Below are positions 10,049 to 25,000 of a DNA stretch of 64,000 bases, piece after piece (the stretch's first letter is position 1; each line of letters opens with the position of its first letter). The translations under genes and the position numbers were made by a program. Below the pieces are notes generated by a model that worked only from the letters and a program-made list of their open reading frames with translations, did not search any database and was not told the DNA's origin. The stretch is from assembly GCA_964036155.1 (NCBI GenBank), contig OZ038422.1, forward strand, positions 51,793,201-51,857,200. The letters are read 5' to 3'. This stretch comes from Diploscapter coronatus. Its lineage: Eukaryota; Nematoda; Chromadorea; Rhabditida; Rhabditidae.

Positions 10049-13000
10049 ATGTCTCGTTTCTTCTCGCAGCTCACCAACTTCTGCACGCCGAGTCGCCGCC
10101 ACAGGAAGAAGCTCACCGCCGCCGGTGAACATTTCAGTCGTCATTCAAAGTCGAAAAACGTGGCAACCATACATACTCGGGAATTTCACATCCCCATTTA
10201 CTTTGCTTGATTCTATGCAATTGTTCTACTTCTTCAGAAAGAAACAAAGATTTCCTGTTTAAAGAAAAACGATTCACTTTTATGAAAAAGTCGAAGATTT
10301 CCGACAAAAATATTTTTTTTTTCAGGCGACCACTTTTCCCCCTCCCTTCCTCGCAGATCGACGTCTTCGGGCAGCGGCCACAGCCAGATGCAACGCTCCG
10401 TGTCGATGATGACCATATGGGAGGAACCAGCCGCGATCGTCCACAAATCTCAGGTGCCAAAGATATTTTTAAGAAAAATTGTAATTTTCCACCTTTACTG
10501 CTGTGCGATGATAAATTTCCAAGGCTCCAAGCTTTGAAAGACATTTTTTTTGGCTATTCTTCTATACTTTTTCCAATATTTAAATTAGTTTTTTTTTTTT
10601 TTAAATCCCAAAATGATTGATTTTATGAGTGAATCATTTTAATGAAACTGAATAAAAAGTAGATAATGGACGGAGTTAAATCTGAATTTTTGCAGTTGAG
10701 GGGCATGGAAAGAGGTATTTCCGAGGAGGAAAACGAGGGATACGAGACGGCCTCGGCGCTTAGCCCCGAATGCAAAGGAAGAAAGTCTCCCAGAAAGGGC
10801 AGGAAGAAAAACGAGCAAGAGCAGGGAGGAAGCGGTTAGTTTGATTCTTGAAATTATCAAAATTCTGGAGGTGGAAAATTTCAAATATTCTGATTTCTCT
10901 AAATTTTACAAGTTTCGTTCAGCTTTAAGAATGCGAGTTATTCCTTTTAGAAGTCGGCGGATGTTTTATAGCGCCTTTTATATTGCCAGAAGCAAGTTTT
11001 TCATAACTAGCGAATTTTTAAAATTCGAAAGGTTGTAATATTTGGAATTTCATAAATAAAAAATCCATCTTACTGGCTAAGCGAGTAATTTTTCGAACTA
11101 TTTCAACACTTTACCCTTTCCATTTTATTTCTGTTTATGACTAGGTCTTCATCTGTTAACATCTAGAGATAACGTTAACAATAGAGGGAAAAAGAGGAAA
11201 ATTGATATATTAGAAGGGCGAAATAATGGTGGAGGATAAGAGATGGGAAGACAAAAAGAAAGTTAGAATATGCATAAAATCGAGAGAAAACATAGTGTAA
11301 AAACTCGATTTGCGAGATCAGTCGAAGTGAGCCATTAATGAACGGCGAAACATTTGGCTTAATCCAAGGATTTCATCGAAGTCAACCCGTTTCCCAGTTT
11401 TTTGGACTTTTCCAATGATCTTTTCTTCGGCACTATCAAGCTAATGTCTAATGTATTTTTTCAAGGATTTTCTTCATGCCAAAGGTGGTTCTTATCAAAA
11501 TTTCTATCTTTTCTCGATTTCTGAAAAATACGGTTGATTGAAAATGTTTCAATCAAAATCTTATTATCATCATCGGATTTACTATTGCTACAGGCATAAT
11601 TCTTGGTAAGCCGCCTTCTTACCGTATTTACTATCTTTCCTATCTCTTGTTGTCTCGTACTATTTCTTTCTGCGAGGGAAACCTTATTTTCTCTATTCCT
11701 CTTTTCTTACAAGAAGAATATTTTCTTATTCTTTCCTATCTCTCGTGCTACCTGCTATTTCCCAGCTTTATGAGTGGAATTAGGTACGCACACTTGAAGC
11801 TGTTTGAACTGAACTACGAAAATAGTGGAGGAATTTCAGAGGTAAAAAGAAAACGGTATTTCTCTGAGAAATAGTAAGGGATTTTGGGGAGAGGAAGAGA
11901 AAAAGAAGTAAATGTTATTTCGGCGATTTTTCAATGGCGCGACAGACAAGCGAAGTGTTTGAATTTGGTATTATGATTTGCCGACTGTAAGGTTTTAATT
12001 TGGACTATTTTTAGTTTTCTTAAATTTTATGGGATTTCCAAATGCGATACTTTTATCAGATAGGCGCTTTAGAGCTGACATGACTATTTGAAAAATTTTT
12101 GTAGATTAGAACTTCTTTCTCGAAATATACTTGAAAGATAAATATCCGGATCTTTCTGTGCAATTATAAAAGTTCATCTTGTGGAAAACAAGCTTTTCTA
12201 GGGTAGTAAAATTCAGACTTTTTCACATTTTATTATGTCTCACGTCTCAGCTGAACTATTTTAAAATTGCTCTCTTGTCATTGCAAAATTCGAACGCCGA
12301 AAAGTTGGGAAAAGACATTAAGGAAAGTGAGAGATTATTATAATTCCGGAGATTGAAAGATCTGGGAAAATATTAGAGATAATGAATTAGAGAGAAAAGT
12401 TGTAAAGAAATGATAAATGAACAACAGGAGGTGCTGACACCAGTGAAGCTTCTGTTAGGAGGGAGATAGAAGAATTAATAGAGTGTTTAGAGAAAAGAAG
12501 ATGAGAGAAAAATTGGGGAAAAAGAAATAAAGTGATAGTCTTGCCGTTCCTCTACAACTCTTGCTTCTATTCTTTATCATTTGGCTGCTTTCGTAAAATA
12601 TATTATTTCCGAAAGAGAGTAAGAATCAAATCTATTGGCAATAGATTTTGAGTAGCCAGCTTGTAGGATGAGATGTTTGGGTCAGCTTGATCCTTTAACA
12701 TTCTTCTAATTGAAATTTTCGATTTGTGTTGAAATAGTGAGAATTTCTTATTCCGATTTCATGTATCCGACCTGTTATGTAATTTCTATTTGTTCTAAAT
12801 TTCGAAACTTCATTTTCTATTATCATAAATTTTAAATCGTTATTCTCGCACAGTCTGAGTATTCATAAAATTGTCGAAACTTGCCTTTTATTTTGAAACA
12901 AGTCGCTGGATTTTTTATTTTTTTCTTTCCTCTCAGCATAAATATGTCACTCTTATTCATATTGCTCATCTTTAGATGGTCATTCTTTCTCACAATTATC

Positions 13001-16000
13001 TCCTAAAACCTCACTTATCTCCTTTTTCTGTCTGAACATTTGGCCTTCGGGGACAAATCTTCTAATAAGTGCTGTATTTGTCGATTTTGGACTGTAGGAG
13101 GATTTTCGCGCCAAAGTTTATCTGAACGATTTTTCCCCTAGTTTTCCTCATTAACAGATGTTGAATTTTCGCGATTTTCAGCGCAACCACCTGCTTATTT
13201 TACGTGCCAGTCTATTTTATGGTTCTATTCTTCATCATAGGATTAGAGATTTTGAGATCCAGCCAAAACTCTGTTATTGCCATTTTTCGACAGTAAATCT
13301 GTCATTATCCCCTAAAACCTGTCTCATTCTCTCTGAAAAACGGATTTATTCATTCATTCACTTTGCTATTCATTCGAATGCGACTCTAATTTTTGCATTT
13401 CGAATTTCATGTGGTCATTTTGCTCGTGAATTGTCCAGTTTCAAAGCCAAATACGGATTCTCTTTGAATTTTTCGAATTTCCATTTCTCTGAGTTTTATT
13501 TATTTATTTTTTAAAATTTTAGACAAAAGATGTGATGCCTGAGTCTAAGCCTAAATCTTCGCATAAACCGCGTATTTCTACTGAATTCTACTTTCAACCG
13601 CCTCCTGACAAACTATCGTCCGAAAATGTGAGTCGAATCGCTACGGGCTCCATCGGAGAGCGACTTCTAATGCGGACGGCCAGTACGAGAGCCTCTGTTC
13701 GAGACGCCATCAAGAGCATGAAGCACTCGTTTAAGTTATCGAACTCCCGTGAAAAATCGATAGAAAATGGAAAAGGCGATGGAAAGCCGGAGCTCGAAAG
13801 AAGATTCAGACAGAGTCAGACGTCGTCAGCGTCCCCTCAACCGCAATCGTCAACGACGTCCGATGATTCGACCACAAAACGCTCGAATTCCCCGGTCACG
13901 ACATCATCCGGCTACAGAACGATGTCGTCCGGCCATCTACCAGCATTCGATCGAACCAGATTCAAGACTAACTACGGCGACTCGTCCGGGTGCATCACCG
14001 AGCAGCAAAGATCGGTTGACCGGAAAAAGAATCGAGAAAACGACGACAAAAAGTCGCTAAAATGCTCAGATATTCTCTATTCTTCCACGAGAAGAAGAGC
14101 GCAGAAAACGCCAAATTTCCCAAGTTCAATCCCGAATTTGAACGAGAATCCCAAAGACTATGGTATAATGTCGCAGAGTCTCTACAGTGGATGTATAGGT
14201 GAATTAGTGATTTTTTAATTCCTAGAAAATCTTTACTAAATGCCGATTTTTTCTATGTTGTGATTGAGTTACACAGAGAATGTACGAAAACATTGAAAGT
14301 CGATACTCACTTTTTGCGGGGGCTTTTGAAAATGAACCCATTTTTCTCTCGGGAAAACTAGGCAAAAGCACATTGAAAATCGAAACTTTATGGTACTTTT
14401 TCGGTTCAGCTGAATTGTTGAGGTATTCAATATCAGAAGAACTCGAGTGCAGTTTCGCGAACTAGTCATGAAACTCTGCTGACAGTCTAGAATAATATCG
14501 ATTTTTGGCTATAAATTTTAATTCGATCGTTTAAATCATGAAATTCGTGGTCGTCAGAATCGAATATACCGGTCAGTTCAGAAAGCTAATCTTTATGAAG
14601 ATCTGTCAAAACTTGACCTTCTAATAGGGTTTTTTTTTTTGTTATTTTGAAATGGGGTAACCTTTGCGAAAAATATCGACTTTTCAATGTCTTGTAAGCA
14701 AATTGGTTAATCGGCTAATAATCAATCGGTGAAACTTCATAATTTTTATCCATTTCGAAGGAAAAATCAACCCAGACATCCCTTTATAAAAATCTCAACG
14801 ATTTTTCCGAATTTGTAAACTCATTCAAAAATCCGTAGACTGTCGCCGTTCCCCATCCGTGAACACTCTCAAAGACTACCCGAACTATCGGTCTACCAGC
14901 AACGATTACGATGACTTGGACGACGTCGCATCGCAAATTTCGGTTGCTTCGACGAGTCGAATGATCGGAAGCACGGCTCGACGATCAGCAAGAAGACGGC
15001 ATCAGAATGCCATTCGGGAATTTTTGAATTCGCCTGGTAAGGGAATACATTTTTATCGAAGGTTCTCATTAATACTTTGACAACAAACTTTTATATTCTC
15101 GAGCAACTCTAACGTGGCGCTCATTTTCCTTGATTTCTGCAATTTCTTGTGCCGTTTTATAAAGTCGCATCAAATCCAATGTCCAATATCCAAATTCCTT
15201 TATTACATGTGGTCATTCTCCCATCCCCAGCGGGTCATATCCGTCTTCGATCTACGATTCGGATAAGCGGATTGGGTGCTTTTTACTCGCTTCCTCCCTT
15301 TTTTCCCCCATCAACCATGCCTAAAAAGCTCCCAGAGGGTCTGTAATTATGACAAGACAAATGCGTTTTACCCACGCGAAACGCAAATTCTTTTCATTTT
15401 CCTCCCAGCGTCCCAGTGTTGCAGCTGCACTGGGCGAATGTCTCGATTTTGACAAAAATTATTGATCCAGCGAGATTCAAACTATCCCTGGCTAAAATTC
15501 GACTAATTTCTAACTACTGGCTTGATCATTTTTAATTTTGTCAAAGTCATCGATATAGAAAGTTTTGAAAGTTCAACTAAAAGATTGAAAATTCCGACCC
15601 ATTACTAGCCACGCTAAACATTCACCCATCCTCCCCTATTGTTTCGAGAGAGCCACCGGCTACTTGTCCTCCATTTGAAGAACGTGCCAAGAGGTTGGCA
15701 CTTATTGAGTGAGACAGCCTGCCAAAGTAATCGGACCAACTCACTATCCACTCGACTGAAATTCCCAAAATGAGTGAATTTTTCACTATTTTACTCTACT
15801 AGCCACTAACTTTGTGAATTTTTAGTATAGATCATACGATGGTCAACTTTATTCAACAAGGTATATACTTTTGCATGCTTATATTTTTTCAAGATATGCA
15901 ACTTGTTAAAAATCTACTTTTCTCGGGTTGTTTAGGCAAAAATTCCTCGTACAGTGGCATTTTATCTTCCTCCATTCCTTCTTCCTAACTGTAAATGTTT

Positions 16001-19000
16001 ATTACTCCTTAGAGAGAAACCATTCCCCTTCCCAGCATCTGCAGTGTAAAGGCCAAATATTTTCTTTTACTCGGAAGAAAAAGCTTCCTACCCATTACTT
16101 TCCCTTTTGAAAATTCAAATTTCTAACGACGTGTATACCAGGCGTTTTTTTTGCATTGTCTCCATGTCTGGCACTCTCTGGAGGTGTAATGCACTCTCGC
16201 TACACCTGCGTGTATTTATGCAAATATCGCTATAGGGAAATAGTTGAGAGAATTGAGAAAGTGCAGGGAAAAAGAGTAAATCCCCCCCCCCCTCGCTTTG
16301 CCGAGCGGTGACCGATTATATCCTTCGTTCCGATCTTCCTATATTTCTCTATAGAGGGATATAGTTCCTCTGCGTCTTTCCCCCTATCTATCTTTGTTCG
16401 TCTCTCGCCAATTTTCTTTACGATTTGGCGGGGTGAAGACTAATTTACCTATTATTATTTTTAGTTCTAGGCCGATATAGTAGTTCTTTTCTGGGTATTT
16501 TTCTTGATTTTCAAGAAACTATGAATTATTGCTATGCTATGCGCTAACTTCATCGATCTTGCTTTACATGGAGGTGAGATTTGTTGTTTTTTTTTTTTTT
16601 ATTATTTTTTATTTCGAAGTTCACTTTCTTTCATTCTACGACGTAAATTTATTCTATTTTCAAAATCTAAAAGGACTAAAATATGCTAATTTCTATCGAC
16701 CACCATATGCTCTATTATTACCTATGCATCTAGGCTCCGCAGGCCTGTCTTTCAAAAAGCGTACGGTCATTAATTTTATGCGTTCATTTTGAAATGTGTT
16801 TTGGGAATAGAATAATGAAAGAAAGGAATTTGGAGGGGATTTTCTAAAGATTTATTGATCTTCCTTTATCTGTCAAGTTCTTTTATCGTTACCTGTGTGT
16901 GTACTGATCAATCAAGTCGAATCTCATTCTTATCAATTTACAATTAGCTGGATTATTTGACGATTTCATTGATGGCTAAAAATGTTACCAATATCTGTCT
17001 GAAAGATTGACAATTGGATTAAAAAAAGACACCAATTGGGTTCAGGTACTTTCCTATCACGAATGAATACTTTTCTTTCACATTTCGGAGAGAAAAGCAT
17101 TCAGAACCGGGAGAGATGAAAATATCCGTTTATGGCAGCGCATTTCTTTGATAGAGACACTTTCTCAAGTCATTTCATCAAATTAGAAAGCGAATCACTA
17201 AATTGGTATAATTGATCGTAAATTATATGTTGATCTTCATGAGAAATGAATGCTGTTTCCCGGATAATTAGTCACTCGATTACAAACTAGAAGGAAATAT
17301 GTCAAAATACTTGACAAATCTTGGAAATAATTTCTTGTGGTGATTTTGACTGGATTTCAATTGAAAATAATGGAACGTGTCTCAATTCTCATTTTTTCTT
17401 TAAATTATGGCACTTGCATAATTTTTGGATCTTCTCACTTTTTTCCAAGCAGTTCGCGTAAGCCATTTAGCGCCTTTTTCTCGATGCCCAAACTCGCTAA
17501 TCCGAGAAATCTGTACAGAAAGCAGAAAAAGCGAGGCGCGCGCGATTTATCGCTCGCAGATTCGAATTGACGATAAAATTCCCCCTCTGACTTCTTGAGA
17601 AATGGATCCGACAAGACTCACTCTCATCTCTAGCAATGTTGAGGGATAGCTAAGGAAAATAGTCTGAAATAATTCACTGTCTTTCGGAGAAATGCCCCTC
17701 GAAAATCCCCCTTTGTCTTAGTGTGATGTGCCGCTAGGCGATGACCGTTCGTCAGAAGCTAGATGATTTTGCAAAATTAAGAAAAACGAAAATTTGAAGA
17801 AAGGTTGAAAATGTATATAAAATTATTACGATTTTTTTTTCTGATGAAATGCAATACTATCGAACTTACAAATTATTTTGTCTCTCAAAAAGCTTTTGAA
17901 GCCTATCATTTTCTTGAGATAAAAAATTATCCAAACACTCGGGTCGTGAACTAAAGGAATGAAAATTTGGCGAGCATTTCTTAAAATTTGAAATTTATCG
18001 AAAATTGATTATTTGAAGTCCTGCTTTGCTATTCTCAATGCCACCTTTTGCACCGGCTACAAACACTCTTAGAGTCCGAAACATGTCTCGAATTTTCGAA
18101 TGGCATATTCACATTTCGCTTTACTTTTAGTTTACTACATCGTTTTTCACCGAACGATAAACACTCGAGGTTTCATACCTTTGAATGTGTAATATGGAAA
18201 TTGCATTTTGCATTACATTTCGAGTTCTTTGCTCGATTTTTTCAACTTTACGATAAATTGGTTTGTTTTGAAAAATTTACAGCTTTTCTTGAAAGCCATT
18301 TTATTTTTGCGGGATTCCAAAGTCAATTCAACTTTAAAAATTTACAAAAATGTTCCAAATGCAGTTAACTGAGTTATTTTACGGTAAAATTTAGATGACT
18401 GATAAAATTTGATAATGAAGATAAATCGCATAAGATAGAGATTTGCGATGAACTAAGATAAGACTCAGTTTTATGATATCTCGATACCCCTCTTGTAATG
18501 GATATCTATAGTGACCAATGTCTGGCAAAAATAGTGGAAATGGAGAATAGGTCTTTGGCAAAAATCGGAACGTATGAGAAATAGCCTAGAAAAAGATGTA
18601 GAACTACAACTGACACCTTGCAAAAAATCGAGAGTAGGTATTTTCTCTACTCACCCTTGATTACACTGTCTCTATCACATGATATTCCTTTGGATCTCTT
18701 CATTCTCAGTGCTATTTTCAAGGTCTTTATCTTATTTCAGCACTATTTCTGATTTTTATATTTTCGTTCCCCATCTCTTGAATTTTAATGATATTTCTCG
18801 CTGCTATTCTTTTCCTTCTCGATTTCAAGCGCTATTTTGCGATGAAAGCTTATCCAAAACTTATCCCCGGACGCTATCATCACTTTATCTTATCAGTTAG
18901 CGAAGTACGCTCTTGGCCGAGCTCAAATATGTTTGAGCGCTTCAAAAGCTCGCTTACTCTTTTCCCTATTCTCTAAAATGAGATAGCGAGTTGCTTATTT

Positions 19001-22000
19001 TCACTAAATTTTCACGATCCGAATGAAAAGCTAATTCGAACGATATATTTCTGCATAAATTCTGAACTCTAATAATTTGAACGAAAAAAAGTAAAAATGT
19101 GCTTGGTTTGTTATGGGCAATATGTAGCCCAGCAAACGCTGAATTACTTCGGAGTTGAAGGTCAGTTTGGGGGAGCAATTTAGAAAATTAGCATATCAGG
19201 GAGGAGTTATAATAATTTTCATATAAAATATAAACATCTAAATCTAAATCTAAATTTTGCTAGAAAATTATTTTTAGTGCGTCTGCGCCGTCGCGAGGCA
19301 TCAATCAAGAAAGAGGGTGCCGAAGCGGGTTTCGACGTCAGTGGTGAGCAGGTAAAAATTGACTTATTTTTTTTTCAAAAATTCAAGTAAAAATTTACCG
19401 ATTTATTTTTTAAACAATAATAGTGCTCCAAAATTAACGAAACTACCCCGCGATTACAACCTTTTGTTCAATGATAATTGAGTCATTTGCTGAGCTTTTT
19501 CGTTAGACAAGTTCACGAAAGCCTCATTTCTGACAAGACGAGTTAGGATTCTCAATTTTTCTCCTCAAAAATAATTGTTCGTAAATTCTATAATTTCTTT
19601 TCCGAGTTTTCAAAAATATTCTAATTTTCCAGAATGGCATTCCCGCCGGCCATCTGAGGGAGTGGGACGGGAAGTCGCCCGGCAGAGTGGTCAGATGCTC
19701 GTCCACGGCATCACTGCCTTTCCATCACTCGAGTCAGTTTAAGGTAACGAAATTTGTAGTTTTAGTTCATTTTTAAAATTTTGATTTCATATGGAGAAGA
19801 TATGCTAGTAAAAAGTATTTTATTCCCTTTTCTATGATTTTATTAGAAAAACTTAGGGATTGTGTATTGGCTAAGGTTTCTTTTGATTTAAAAAAAATAT
19901 TAAACACCTCAAGTCATGGAGGTATCAAATTCAACTTGAAATGAATGAATTTTTGAAATATTCACTTTTTCAGCCTGACGAAGTTTTCTCGGTGCAGCAG
20001 CACTCTGTTGGAGGTGGTTCGCGTAGTGTCTTCGACGCGCCCACGGCCGTCGTTGGACCTCGCACTGGTGCGGGAAGATCGCCTGCTTATCATCAAGTAG
20101 AATTTTTATCATTTAGAAATTTTTATTAATTTTATCTATGAATATGTTTCAAAAGTTTTAAATATAAATCTTTACTGATCTTCTGCTACTTAGACGGGAT
20201 TTTGAATCGACAAAAATCGATGAAATCCTATCATATCGTTAATTTCTAATTGTGTTTTCTAAATACGTTTCACAGAAGCGTAAGCCGGAATTTTATTATA
20301 TTCTTTGAGCTAAGATATATTCGCATCCAAAAAAATTAGCAAATAATTATCTTACTTTTTAAAGATAAAGACTGAGTTTTTATATTTTTACTTCCAGCCC
20401 TGCCAACATGAGCTGGACTGCGAATGCTGCCAGTCGCACGGTCAGCCCCCTTCCGCCTTCGCATACGGTCTGCCACCCACCGTTGGAGTCCTCAGAGGCG
20501 ACTACCCGCTCACAGACCCATCCAAAGGGTAGGTGGATTTTTGCTTTTTTTTTCAGGATTATAAACAAACTTTCGCGTAATATCACTACTTGAGAAATTG
20601 CTTATTTTGGATTAGAGTTTTTGAAACTTGCATTAAAAAGTGTATAGGAAAGCTAAAAATTAAAAAGAAGATATTTTGTTTTGCAAATGTCCACGTTTTC
20701 AAAACGGCTGTTAATGGTCGAATTTTTCAAACTGACAAATGGCATATGGGTGGTGAAAGGCGAAAAATGGGTTGAAAATGGGGGAAAACTTGGAACTTAT
20801 TGGACTCGAGGGAGCTTTCGGGTTGAAAAAGGAGAAATGGAAATATGCCCTCCGTATTTGGCAAGGAATAGTATCGGGTTTCAATTTGGCGACGAGATTT
20901 TTGGCGAAGAATAGAGGTGGATTGACGATTTTTACGATGCTTTTTCTAGGAACTTGACTATCTATGCTTCAAAGAATTTGCCATCACATTTCAATATTCT
21001 AGCTCAGTTTTGCTCATTTTCTAAAATTCAATATTCTTCATTTCGTTTTAAAAATATTCATTTCTCCCTTAATTTTTCATATTTTCTTCTCTAACCCTCA
21101 TTTTATTACTCTCATCTTATCTGCTTCTTTCTACTCTTTTCATTTTTCTCATTATTTCCCCATCTTTCTTCTCTTTTCATCGATCTTTTCTTCTTTCATT
21201 TGGCTGCTCGTTTTGCATCTTCCCTTCCTTTCCCCTCTGAAGGAAGGAGCTTCAGGCACACCCAATTTGGTCATCTGCCATCCGCAATTCGAGCTTCTTT
21301 TCACTCTCTTCAAAAGCAGTTATGCCTCGCTCTGTTGTCTCTAAAACAGCAATCTTACACAGATGCACATCCCACGATAGTTCACGGGTTTGTATAAAAT
21401 GACCATGTTAGATTCTTTTCTGAAATTTTCCTGTAATTTCCTAGAACTCGTCAATTTTAAGATCTGGAATTTCCATATTTTAGTAGCTTCAACTTGTCAT
21501 TTTCTCTAACTTTCCGATTCTCTCAATTTTGCATACTCTTCCCCACTGCCATTCTTATTCAATTTTATGATACACTACTGCGCGAGAATATGTTTATAAG
21601 TCATCCCCTTACGCGACCAGAACTGCGAAAGAGCGATAGAATTGATGTGCTTTGAGGGCTTAGATTCTGTATCTTTCTTTCTCTTTCTATCTATCTTTCT
21701 TTCTCTCCCTCTATCTCTCCCTCTGTTTATATCTGCTTCAGTATAACTTTGCATAGCTCCATCTATCACATTATGTGACCACATCAAATATCGCTTTCTT
21801 CCACATGTTGTGTGTGGTGAAGAGTTTAGAGATTCCGAAAATTGTTCTTTCTATGCTACAATATAGAGATTCAAAAACGGCTGGTATGATTTTGTGAAGT
21901 AAACTGAATTCTGTATGATAAAGGATAGGCTTGAAAAAAGCGGCTGCCATAGTTTTACGCAGATCTGCACCCATTTTTCAGACGAGACGAGCATTTACAG

Positions 22001-25000
22001 ATTTTTCAAAGTAATAAATTTGGGCTTCTTTTCTTTTTATTTGACATCTTGCATTCATTTGTTTGATTTTCATCCATTAGACTCGATTTATTGTTCTGAA
22101 GAACCTTTCTGAACTTGTTTTTCTAAGCTCCATTTTTACATTTTTTCTAAATATTCCGATTTTATCCCTAGATCTTCGTAATATAAACTGTCTCTTGGTG
22201 CTTAAAAGTCTTGGAATATTTTTAAAGATCGATATGATTTATTGCTTTGAAAATTTCACCTCTCCAAAAATTCATACTCCTATTAATGCACCATCATCTC
22301 ATCAATGACAATTTATGAATTAGCAAGACTCCTCATTTCTACCCATTTCTAATTCAAATGAGAATGGCTAAGAGTGTGCGACCCGACCCAGCTGGCCCGA
22401 GTCTTGGAGTCTTGAGAAAAGTGGAGGAAAACCATAAGACGGCTAGAATAATAACGCTAATTGGATCTGGAGTATCTTGGGATTGTTCTCGAAAAAAGAT
22501 TGCATTTTCTTGGGAATTATTGATTTTTATGTAAGGTTTCATTATCATTTTTTCAGGAAAGTATTTCGTTCGAGAAATTTAACGCCTAATTTTCTTCCAA
22601 CATTTTCTGAGTCATCCTCGATTTTCTTTGGCATTTGGGGGAAAGGCTACAAGACGGGCAGCTAATTGTGACCAAAGGACCACGCGAAAATTGGATAGAG
22701 AAAAGAAAAGAAAGAAAACCTGAGAAATAGTATGAAGATTTGAGGGAGAAAGAAATGAAGAGAAAGAAGAAATAGTCATGTTGTCGAAGAGAGCAGAGAA
22801 AGAAAGATACTGAACACCGAATTGGCCCTATTGAGAGCTCTGGCAAGAACACGACATGAGAGGGTGTCTTGTTAATTTTCTTGATGATTCCTATTCTGTC
22901 GAGTTTGATTTGAAAATTTATCGATTTTTAATCTTGTAATTTTTTTTTACAATTTCTTCTTGAAAACCACTCTTTACCACCCCATTCCTTATTCTACCTT
23001 TCTAAATTTTAAAAAGTTTTTTCGAAAAAAAACTCGAGTTTTCTAGAACCCTCGCCATTTCCCCCTAAAATGTACTAATATGGTCTGGGATATTCGGAAA
23101 TTCTCTAAAAGATGGGTCAAAAGGAGCAGAAACCTTTGAAGCGAACGAAGCGAGCCGACGAGGGACAGATCTTCCTGATGAAACCGTCGTGCAGTTGTGC
23201 GGACTCGTTGTTCACGATTTCCGATACTGAATGTTCCGAAATCAATGGAGAGGAGGAAAGGAGACGCATCAGGGATTGGGCTAGAAGGTCGACGATTTCA
23301 AATGGCAATTTTTGAGGGTTGATTTGGGAATTAGAGAAATGAATACTACTGCTGATTGCAAATTTTAGAACTTTCAAAGATTTTGCAATTTTGTCACTCT
23401 TCTTTTTAATTCGCGAAGATCGAATTTATCGATAGATTTTGGACAATTTCTTTTTTTAAATATGAAATGGCAATGCTAATACTTTCACTAGAAAACGAAA
23501 TTATGTGGATTCTCTTGAAACATACAAGTTTTTATTTTAGAAATTCGTACCAAATGCTCTGAAACTTATTTCATTTTCTTTATCTTCAGACACCGCCGCT
23601 CACTGCATTCGGCGTCGCACAACGTCGTGGAGCATCAGCATCTGAATACGTCTCACGGCCATTCTCGCTATGCCCCGGCCACGCACAGTCACAATCAGCA
23701 GCAGATTGGATACGGCTCTTCTGCCACCAATGGGAATACTGGGCATCAGGTTGGCATTTCTTTGTAAAGAACATACTGGAGCTGGTAGGATGCCTAGACT
23801 TTCTGCGAATTGTATTCTAATTTTTGGGAAACATTTAAAAAGTTGATTTTTACCTAAATTGAAACAACTTTGAAAAATTGATGATCTTCACAAAAAATAT
23901 TTGGATTTTCCAGATTCGCTCGTCGTTCTACGAATCGCCGCACATCTCGCACTCAGCGCATGTTCTGGGCAGAAACGCCGCGGCTAACGGGAATCACTCC
24001 AACAAGGTGCGAAAACTCGTAGCTGATTTTTATTCTTGAAAAGAAAAGATTTGTTGGTTTTGTAGCTTTGGAATTTAGGATTTTTAAACAAATGACAGTT
24101 TGGAATAATTTTTAGTTTAGTGCAGAAAGCTTAAAGAAACTAGCAACTAGATAACCAAGTTTTTTTCTTATGGTAGAAAAATCTTTTAAACAGATATTGA
24201 GAATTACCATGTTTGATAACTTCAATGTTTGAGCTTATTGTTTTATAACTCTCAGAACAAAGCCCCGTGATATTGATAAGCCAAAATTACTCTCTGCTAC
24301 CAAAATATTTGAAACGTATTCGAAATCTTTCAATTTTTCATTTCCAACAATCATTTATCAAATTGATAACCTCGTTTCGAGGTGTTTTCACTGATCATGT
24401 TTTTCGAGATCTCTATTTTCGCATTCGCTCTACCTAAAAGTGATGTCGGCAACTTCAAAGGAACACATTTATGACCGAAAATATCACCTTTAATGGACTG
24501 ACATAGACTGTTGTCACCAAACTCGCCTTTTTCGGAAAAGATCGTAAATTATCCCAAACGTTTTTCTTTAATATTCCTTATCAGAGTGAAAGTATTTCCT
24601 TTATAGAGTAGGTCGAATTAGTTTTAGTGGAAAAAATTTTACAATTAGATTTTTCTCTCAGAATCAATAATGACGAAAATTCGCCTGGAACATTAGTTGA
24701 AATGCTCTTTTTTAGTTCTGTAAAGTTATAACTTATACCAGACATGTGTTATCTTTCTATTCTTTATCATAGGATAGAAAATAGTCAATATTCCTTTTTT
24801 GGATCTATCAAACGATTTCCCGAAATCATAAACAAAAAAGTACTGGCTAAAGTGTCGATCAGGAGGATTGATAGTTATGCAATGTGAGAGGAATGATTGA
24901 TCACCAAGAGGTGGGCGAGTAAATGATTAATTTGACAGCCGAATCAAGAAGTAATCAAATCGAATTATTATCAGTTTGATGAAAATTGGATTATTTTGAT

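Noticed and set aside
10134..10544. Open frames on both strands over exon 2 of the coiled-coil gene
   Set aside because: They shadow the real exon at 10326-10453, whose frame and splice sites fit the neighbours.
14161..14470. Continuation of exon 4 past 14198 and the frames after it
   Set aside because: The donor at 14199 joins in phase to 14839; downstream frames are AT-rich intron.
17457..17570. GC-richer island with MPKLANPRNLYRKQKK inside intron 5
   Set aside because: No donor in a phase that joins the common exon at 19278, and no start context; kept only as a note in the intron entry.
21665..21730. Pyrimidine microsatellite-like run
   Set aside because: Irregular CTTT/CTAT mixture, common in nematode introns; no clear unit or functional signal.
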